Assembly: GCA_016125475.1 (NCBI GenBank)
Contig: WGLR01000008.1
Span: forward strand, 1-64,000
Direction of reading: 5' to 3'
Source of the DNA: Betaproteobacteria bacterium
GTDB taxonomy: Bacteria > Pseudomonadota > Gammaproteobacteria > Burkholderiales > Ga0077523
Length of the DNA stretch: 64,000 nt
Shown here: piece after piece, positions 59,601 to 64,000 of the stretch
How the letters are laid out: every line of letters begins with the position of its first letter
Numbering within the stretch: the stretch's first letter is position 1
The notes under the pieces: model-generated
What the model was told of the DNA's origin: nothing
Database searches by the model: none
What the model saw: the letters and a program-made list of their open reading frames with translations, nothing else
Program-made: the position numbers and the translations under genes

Positions 59601-60191
59601 CTCCGTCATGCCCGAAGGAGGGGAGAACGTGCCACCCGTGGCGGCCCCGAACACCCCCACGAGCGTTGCCTCCTCAAGACCGACGCTCACACTGCCCGCC
59701 TGGACCGAAGTCGACGACGCATTGCCCTGGATACGGGACACGTCGACCGGCGCGACGCCATCGACACCGCGGTAGGTGACGATGACACCGACCGCACGGA
59801 TCGAATGATTGAAGTACGCCGAGTAGCTGGCCGGCTCGGACGCCGACGCGTAGCGGTAGAAGATGCCCTGCAGCAGGCTGCTGCCCTGGTAGGTCAGCTG
59901 CACGGGCGTCCAGCCGGCTGGACCGGAGATCGACGTGCCCGACCCACCGCGCATCGCGACGACGGCGAGCAGCAGGTCTCCGGCCTGCGTCCCCGCGGGA
60001 ACGGCAACGGAAATCGACGTCGAACCTCCGGATCCGGTCGTGCCGGTCGCGACCGCGATCCGCGAGATCTCCGCAAGAGCCGGGCTGGCCGTTACGCAGG
60101 CCAGGACGAGGAGGTACGCGGGCATCCACATGCGTGCCGAGCGGGCGAGACGCGCCGTCATGCTCCGGAAATCTGCGACACCGGTCATCAT
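56604..60191 (-). CDS. mshQ: MshQ, large LamG-containing pilus-associated protein
   Basis: This 1195-residue exported protein starts at ATG 60191 (ATGATG, overlapping the mshP stop). The signal peptide (YLLVLACVTASPALA) leads to a beta-sandwich region with GWTPVQLTYQG. A LamG/concanavalin-like domain runs from about residue 245 to 455 (VTEYRFDECGYNGT through LVFSGALDDSEIASI). The rest is a long beta-rich region resembling DUF6701, with VTATTSASTCTGHAVTISAL near its start. MshQ is an outer-surface or pilus-tip protein implicated in adhesion in other genera. It sits downstream of mshP and upstream of mshI, linking the two halves of the operon. Confidence 0.9.
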   Translation of the reverse strand: MMTGVADFRSMTARLARSARMWMPAYLLVLACVTASPALAEISRIAVATGTTGSGGSTSISVAVPAGTQAGDLLLAVVAMRGGSGTSISGPAGWTPVQLTYQGSSLLQGIFYRYASASEPASYSAYFNHSIRAVGVIVTYRGVDGVAPVDVSRIQGNASSTSVQAGSVSVGLEEATLVGVFGAATGGTFSPPSGMTEISEVSTGSGSTGVAVMASERTLTTSGSTGSKTATVSTAADNIGGLVALKPAAALVTEYRFDECGYNGTAGEVRDSAGSNDGVAQNGLTTTPSGVIGAAAALDGYDKWVRTSIAMSRDWSLSFWMKLPASTSGGSRYHVLGSIAGGGDFAYFDDADGFRWGVYTTSGTTAGAYRLSALSTGWHHIALVGKGNQTRLYVDGSFRDSVSRKVSGGTFTFLGASYDYVTTNSAQGLRAPIDEMLVFSGALDDSEIASIRGNQASGRNYDGTSRAATACTVARFAVTATTSASTCTGHAVTISALDGAGNLDTTYTGTVILSTSTNRGAWSAGPSSGPVTETGSANDGAARYTFRSSDFGSVSLVLSDASADDLVVTATDSTLATVTGASGTISFRDNAFVIDVTDPLGTTAVAGRPHALRATLYRRDTAQSPANCLVATDYAGSKTLKAWYTAGLDHPAGATAPSINGGTALPAGVPGTGNVALTFSAGVAAFTLTTTDVGRFALNLRDDSRSFANAVTIDGSSPTVTVRPFALAITPVRKGSLVNPEGTATSGAKFVAAGDTFEASVGAYLWQSADDLNGDGVPDAGASVLDNGLAAHFAWPTRLSVATTAGLFTPGAGTPGTLGGTTTVPAGGFTGGVATVSDLTYSDVGSIGLDASATSYLNAAGANVSGTAVNASTGQAARVGRFYPDHFTLLSGASVSASCAAGGFTYMDEPGIGIRFTLEARSRSDTVAVNYQDGLYGVGTVRLVAENADSGTDLGARLTGMPAVTWSAGQYAFSASGAKFARLASPDGPYDSLVLGVTVTDPDGAVVTGADMAASSTGACGGGCTASALNGSSPTRVRFGRLRLGSALGAPQLTLPVPLTLEYWTGLAFATNALDSCTRLTNTQFAFSNFHAPLTACIVSATPAGTDAVSFASGRGNLRLTAPRVSGSVDLRANLGDTATGSSCTAGTSVTATPASHVWLRGNWNAGTYDRDPSARAVFGRHTNANDVIFLRESY

Positions 60192-60682
60192 GGGCAGGCG
60201 TAGCGTGGTGCCACGCCACCGGGGTCCACACAGCGGGAGACGGTGGCGCTCACCTCGCGCGCGACGGGAAACGCGCCACCGCCCGTGTCGACCCGTGCCG
60301 TGAGTGCGTAGACCGCGATCTGCCGATCGGACTCCGTGGTGGCCGTCCGGGCGCACGTGACGACCACCTGCGCGCCGTCGAATGCTTCCCCGAGCGGCAG
60401 GGTCGTCGCGCCGAAACACCCGGGGGGCCGTGGCGGAGACGCGGCGAGACCGGCGTCCGCGTCGTGGGGATCGAGCACCTGCGCGATGCCCCACTCGATG
60501 CCGGCACGCGCGCCGAGGTACGCGCGCGTGCCGCCGACGTCGAGCGCCTCCGTACCGTGTTGCAGCCCGGACACGGTGAGCGCGTAGACGCCGAGCGCCG
60601 CGAGGACCACGAGCAGGAAGATCGCGGTCGGCAGCGCGAAGCCGGTCTGCAGGCTCGGTCCCGTGCGCGGCGTGGCCATCAT
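60188..60682 (-). CDS. mshP: MshP-like minor pilus component
   Basis: This is a 164-residue protein with an N-terminal hydrophobic helix (GFALPTAIFLLVVLAALGVYAL) characteristic of MshP. It reads QTGFALP where prepilins have GFTLIE, so cleavage by prepilin peptidase at Gly-Phe is plausible. The rest is Ala/Gly/Thr-rich and ends in RCVDPGGVAPRYACP. GAGGG seven bases before ATG 60682 supports the start. It overlaps mshQ by four bases. Confidence 0.85.
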   Translation of the reverse strand: MMATPRTGPSLQTGFALPTAIFLLVVLAALGVYALTVSGLQHGTEALDVGGTRAYLGARAGIEWGIAQVLDPHDADAGLAASPPRPPGCFGATTLPLGEAFDGAQVVVTCARTATTESDRQIAVYALTARVDTGGGAFPVAREVSATVSRCVDPGGVAPRYACP

Positions 60683-60703
60683 GCGTTCACCCTCGTGGCG
60701 CCT

Positions 60704-61552
60704 TCAGGGAACGTTCGGCACGTGCGCCTCGGCGAACAGCGTCACGGCCTCCTGGTCCGAAGACAGCGCGAGGCGCAGCGACACCGTCCCGTAGCGCTGG
60801 AGGATCTCGTTGGGGTCGTACGCGAACGCACAGTCGGACACGTGCGTGGCGAGCAGCGCGTTGCTGCCCCCGGACGGCGGCGTCGCCTGGGACGGCGAGA
60901 TCGCGTAGCCCCAGTAGCGCCTGACCACGCCCGCAGCGACATCGCACTCGTACGTGACGGGGTACTGCACGACGTGGAAACGCCTGCCCGGGGATTCGAA
61001 CGGAAAGAGCTTTGGCGCCGTGAGGGTGACGCGCGAACCATTCACCGACGCGATGGTGGCACGGTTGTTCGACGTCCCCTGGTACGCATCCGCCCCGGTG
61101 AACCCGGAACCGAGGTTGAAGATCGCGATCTGGTCACCCGGTACGGCGGGTGGCATCGCGCCTATCACGTCGAACGACGTGTCGCCGCCAGGCCCCGCGA
61201 AGTCGAGCACGTCACCGCCACCGGCCGAGTCCACCTGGGCCCGGTAGCGGCCGCCGCCGCTCACCTGCAGGAATTCGACGTAGCGACCGGTCGCGTCGAC
61301 CCGCACGCTGTTCGGCAGCGCGAGCCGCAAGTCGCGCACCATCCTTCGCAGGGCGACATCCGCCACGTCCGACAGTTCGGCCCGACGGGCGGTGTCGAAG
61401 TAGCCCTGCACGGGCCGCTGGATGATGAGCGAGACGACGGCGGACACGATGCCGATGATCGCGATCGTCATGGTCGCCTCGATGAGCGTGAACCCCCGTT
61501 CCCGTCGACGCTGCACGGCACACGTCAGCACCTGCGTGTCGCCTCCGCTCAT
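60704..61552 (-). CDS. mshO: MshO-like minor prepilin
   Basis: This is a 282-residue prepilin with the class III cleavage site in RRRERGFTLIEATMTIAIIG (cut before Phe). A long globular domain includes RYVEFLQVSGGGRYRAQVDS and FESPGRRFHVVQYPVTYECD. It belongs to the large minor pilin class that primes pilus assembly (MshO, PilW type). ATGA coupling with mshD and a 21-bp gap to mshP. Confidence 0.9.
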   Translation of the reverse strand: MSGGDTQVLTCAVQRRRERGFTLIEATMTIAIIGIVSAVVSLIIQRPVQGYFDTARRAELSDVADVALRRMVRDLRLALPNSVRVDATGRYVEFLQVSGGGRYRAQVDSAGGGDVLDFAGPGGDTSFDVIGAMPPAVPGDQIAIFNLGSGFTGADAYQGTSNNRATIASVNGSRVTLTAPKLFPFESPGRRFHVVQYPVTYECDVAAGVVRRYWGYAISPSQATPPSGGSNALLATHVSDCAFAYDPNEILQRYGTVSLRLALSSDQEAVTLFAEAHVPNVP

Positions 61553-62139
61553 GGCAGCGCGTTCGGGGCATAGCGCACCCGATAGCCATGCAGCACCACG
61601 GACTCGTTGCCCGGCCCGGTCACGGTCACGGTCACGAGCGCGACGTCGGAAGCATTCGCGATGCCGAGCCCTCCCGCCGTTACCCTGACACTCGCCGCAT
61701 ACGCACCGAGTCCCGGGACGGGCGTGCCGGTCAGGTCGCGTATCCCGGCCATCGTGAAGCCGTCGTAGTCGTTCACGTTGTCGAACGGCGCGGTCGTGCT
61801 GTAACGGCTTTCTCCCTGCGCGGTCTCGGGTCCCGGAGTCGTCATGCTCTCCGGCGTCGCACAGTCGGTCTCGGCAGTGGCCGTTGCGGCGGCGGGATCG
61901 TCCGGGTCGCAGTACGTGAACGGCATGAGGGAAATCTCTTCCAGAAGCGACTCCGCCACGGACAGTGCCTGCTTGCGGACCAGCGGATCCGCGCTCCGCG
62001 CGGCGGTGACGTTCAGGATGCCGAGCACGCCGACCAGGCCAACACTCACGATGACGATGAAGACGACGAGTTCGACGAGCGAGAGCCCTTGCTGTGCACC
62101 CGTGCCTGGCGAAAACGTCTTCTGCTCAGGGGTGTGCAT
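61549..62139 (-). CDS. mshD: MshD-like minor prepilin
   Basis: This is a 196-residue minor prepilin with cleavage region TGAQQGLSLVELVVFIVIVS (cut before Leu, with Glu5 conserved). The globular part includes AESLLEEISLMPFTYCDPDD and VPGLGAYAASVRVTAG, the PilV/MshD pattern. The start overlaps mshC by 14 bp. It is probably part of the priming tip complex with MshC and MshO. Confidence 0.9.
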   Translation of the reverse strand: MHTPEQKTFSPGTGAQQGLSLVELVVFIVIVSVGLVGVLGILNVTAARSADPLVRKQALSVAESLLEEISLMPFTYCDPDDPAAATATAETDCATPESMTTPGPETAQGESRYSTTAPFDNVNDYDGFTMAGIRDLTGTPVPGLGAYAASVRVTAGGLGIANASDVALVTVTVTGPGNESVVLHGYRVRYAPNALP

Positions 62140-62599
62140 GACCGGTCTCCGCCTCCACGACGAACGTCTTCGCCTGCGCCGGGCTCGCGACCGTGACGGT
62201 CACGGGCCCGATGCTCGGTCGCCCGAGCGCGTCGAACGTGAAGCTGGTGCCGCTGACGGTGATGGACGACGAGCCCGACACCGCGAGCGCACCGCCCGTC
62301 ACCGGACTGGTCACGTCCGCCGTGCAGGTCCCGGACGGGGCGAAGCAGGCCGATACGGCATTGGCGCCGAACGTGACGGCGACCGGGGTATGCGCACCGA
62401 TCGCGGCCTTCTGGGCGTAGCGCACGACGGCCAGGGTCTGGTCGAACGTTCCTGCGAGAGAGAAGTCATACTGGTTCGCGAATCGCGGCAGCGCGACCGC
62501 CGCGAGCACGCCCACGACCATGATCACGACGACGAGCTCCGTGAAGGTGAAACCGCGCCCGAGAGCGCGGTCCGGCCGTCGCGACCGCCATCCGTGCAC
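62126..62599 (-). CDS. mshC: MshC-like minor prepilin
   Basis: This is a prepilin of about 157 residues with RALGRGFTFTELVVVIMVVG as signal and cleavage site (cut before Phe; FTFTE instead of FTLIE). The domain resembles GspH/FimT. The start is GTG 62599, preceded by GAGGG four bases upstream; GTG 62617 is also in frame but lacks a ribosome site. It overlaps mshD and follows the second pilin gene by 51 bp. Confidence 0.88.
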   Translation of the reverse strand: MHGWRSRRPDRALGRGFTFTELVVVIMVVGVLAAVALPRFANQYDFSLAGTFDQTLAVVRYAQKAAIGAHTPVAVTFGANAVSACFAPSGTCTADVTSPVTGGALAVSGSSSITVSGTSFTFDALGRPSIGPVTVTVASPAQAKTFVVEAETGHAHP

Positions 62600-62650
62600 G
62601 ACGCCCTCAGGCCACACCGGGCGGTCGACTCACGCGGAACCCGGATGCGA

Positions 62651-63079
62651 TCAGTTGGTGCAGACGATCGACGAGGTCGCCGTGACGCCCGTGCTGTTGG
62701 CATCCGTGAGGGTGCAGCTGACCACGGCGCCATCCCCGCCCGTGCTGCAGTTTCCGGTGCCGCTCACCGTGTAGAGCGGATTGCCGCCGGAGTCCGCGGG
62801 CAGTGCTCCGCCCTGCATGAGCGAGCCGAGGATGCTCGACGTGCACACGTTGCTGCCGTTCATGCGCACGACGCCGGCCCGGGACGAATTCACCTTGAAC
62901 GCCCCATAGTTGATCGACGCAGCCGAGGACACGGCACCGGCAACGCCCTGGATCGCCGACGCACGCGCGTCGCTGGACAGGTCGATGAAGCGAGGCAGTG
63001 CAACCGCCGCGAGAATCCCGAGAATCACGATGACGACGACGAGCTCGATGAGCGTGAAACCCTGTTGCCTGACTTGCAT
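62651..63079 (-). CDS. mshA: MshA-like major pilin candidate 1
   Basis: This 142-residue type IVa prepilin has a leader of six residues with the [20 protein letters not shown] cleavage and helix motif. [20 protein letters not shown] is the typical MshA helix region, and the C-terminal domain holds a Cys pair enclosing [20 protein letters not shown]. It is the better match to MshA of the two pilins. It lies between the other pilin and mshC. It may be the main filament subunit. Confidence 0.9.
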   Translation of the reverse strand: MQVRQQGFTLIELVVVIVILGILAAVALPRFIDLSSDARASAIQGVAGAVSSAASINYGAFKVNSSRAGVVRMNGSNVCTSSILGSLMQGGALPADSGGNPLYTVSGTGNCSTGGDGAVVSCTLTDANSTGVTATSSIVCTN

Positions 63080-63141
63080 GTGTTGCACTCCGTATCGAGG
63101 GAAAAGGAAGGAATCGTGAAGCGCCGCGCGACCGCTCGCGC

Positions 63142-63630
63142 TCAGCACCCGCCCGTCACCGGCGGAGCGATCGCAGGCGCCTGCCCGCGCCCCGGCGGCT
63201 CCTGATAGGTGATCTGACAGTTGACGGCGTCGACGGCACCCTGGACCTGGATGACCAGAGGGTTGCCCGACAGGATCTTGAGCTGGTCGGTCTGAGGATT
63301 GATCTGCGCGGCGGTCACGATGCCGCTCCCGTCGGCGGTCGGATAGCCGTAGCGCATCGTGACGGCGTAGCCGTCCATGTTCACGGTGCCGCCTTCCTGC
63401 GTGCACGCCGGAACACTCGACAGGCCTGCCAGGTCCACGCGGCACGCCGCGGAGGCGAGCGCGGCGGCCGAGCGCACGGCGCCGTATACGGCGTTCAGCT
63501 TCGCGACGCGGCTCCGGCTCTGCATGTCGATGTAACGCGGCAGCGCGACGGCGGCGAGAATGCCGATGATCGATATGACCACGACAAGCTCGATCAGCGT
63601 GAAGCCCCCATGGGCGCGGCGGGTGATCAT
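63142..63630 (-). CDS. MshA/MshB-like pilin candidate 2
   Basis: This is a 162-residue type IV prepilin with [20 protein letters not shown] (cut before Phe). The globular part includes [20 protein letters not shown] and four Cys that could form two disulfides, ending in a Pro-rich tail VTGGC. It is 62 bp before the MshA-like gene. Two adjacent pilins match the mshB-mshA pair of Vibrio, so this one may be MshB. The ATG at 63630 gives a nine-residue leader. Confidence 0.87.
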   Translation of the reverse strand: MITRRAHGGFTLIELVVVISIIGILAAVALPRYIDMQSRSRVAKLNAVYGAVRSAAALASAACRVDLAGLSSVPACTQEGGTVNMDGYAVTMRYGYPTADGSGIVTAAQINPQTDQLKILSGNPLVIQVQGAVDAVNCQITYQEPPGRGQAPAIAPPVTGGC

Positions 63631-63752
63631 GGCAGGCGTGATGACCGGTGGATGGGACGATTTGTCTCGTGCATGCGCCCAATAGCGGCAGGTCCCGCTC
63701 CGGACTTTAGGCGGCGCGGCCGACAGCCCCCGCTTCCGTGCACGGTCCGCGA

Positions 63753-64000
63753 TCATCCCTTGTGGAAGGCTGCCTGACCGAGATCCCAGATCGGCAGGAA
63801 CACGCCGAGCGCGAGGATCAGCACGAGGATGCCGAGACCCACGATCAGGATGGGTTCGATCTGCGCGGACAGCGTCTTCAGCTCGTACTCGACGTCGCGC
63901 TGGTAGAGCTCGGCGACCTCTTCCATCATCTCGTCGAGAGAGCCGGATTCCTCGCCCACGACGATCATCTGGAGTGCGACGGGTGTGAAGACGCCGGCAT
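63753..64000 (-). CDS. mshG: MshG/GspF-family platform protein, partial (C-terminal part)
   Basis: Only the C-terminal 81 residues are inside the window; the gene continues past 64000. AGVFTPVALQMIVVGEESGS, then LDEMMEEVAELYQRDVEYEL and the last helix EPILIVGLGILVLILALGVF match the final third of GspF/PilC/MshG proteins, the polytopic inner-membrane platform that extrudes pilins. The ATPase gene mshE would be expected upstream of the window. Confidence 0.92.
   Translation of the reverse strand, partial: AGVFTPVALQMIVVGEESGSLDEMMEEVAELYQRDVEYELKTLSAQIEPILIVGLGILVLILALGVFLPIWDLGQAAFHKG

Overview
This is a GC-rich, densely packed 64-kb chromosomal segment that reads as core genome of a betaproteobacterium. 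The evidence is gene order typical of that class (yebC-ruvC-ruvA-ruvB-ybgC-tolQRA; lolB-ispE-tRNA-Gln-prs-rplY-pth-ychF; two M16 peptidases-rsmD-coaD-ferredoxin; ftsY-ftsE-ftsX-rpoH; coxBA-coxC-DUF2909-SURF1-ctaB), together with a PEP-CTERM protein, an Mla-type operon and an MSHA-type pilus locus. No insertion sequence, prophage, CRISPR array or rRNA was seen. One tRNA gene is present.

Layout. 1-6.5 kb (minus strand): envelope-constriction genes tolQ, tolR and tolA behind the Holliday-junction genes ruvC, ruvA and ruvB and yebC, with an unrecognised exported protein between ruvA and ruvB. 6.6-9.1 kb (plus): a YjgR/HerA-type ATPase and an EamA transporter. 9.2-12.1 kb (minus): an Mla-like lipid-transport operon (MlaE permease, an ATPase-like protein without a P-loop, an MCE protein, a lipoprotein). 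12.4-14.3 kb: a PEP-CTERM protein facing three small genes. 14.5-16.6 kb: a tRNA-guanine transglycosylase fused to an MnmC-type methyltransferase. 16.8-24 kb (minus): translation and precursor genes (ychF, pth, rplY, prs, tRNA-Gln, ispE), lolB and a TPR lipoprotein. 24.2-28.9 kb (plus): a GldA/F/G-like ABC system with a DUF4340 protein and mutM. 29-33.1 kb: a hybrid histidine kinase divergent from an orphan NMT1-type binding protein, then a ferredoxin. 33.2-37 kb (minus): coaD, rsmD and an active/inactive M16 peptidase pair. 37.1-40.9 kb (plus): ftsY, ftsE, ftsX and rpoH, with a CIRCE operator before rpoH.

40.9-48.1 kb holds the aa3-type cytochrome oxidase cluster. It contains a 39-residue assembly peptide gene that is easily missed, subunit II with a fused cytochrome c domain, SURF1, an SCO-like protein and heme O synthase. 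ctaG and ctaA are not in their usual places. 48.2-49.9 kb has a BioC-like methyltransferase and comF. 49.9-64 kb is a continuous minus-strand MSHA pilus operon. In transcription order it runs mshG (cut by the window end), two pilins, mshC, D, O, P, Q, I, a PilN-like gene, J, K, L, M, N. This is a rearranged version of the Vibrio/Shewanella order, with the pilin/adhesin block placed before the assembly block.

The most unusual items are the Tgt-methyltransferase fusion, the Walker-A-less ATPase in the Mla operon, the CIRCE site plus a neighbouring dyad at rpoH, the rearranged MSHA operon with a large LamG-containing MshQ, and two short genes that routine gene calling would miss (13186-13347 and 44633-44752). 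All functions are assigned by reading translated sequence, without database searches.
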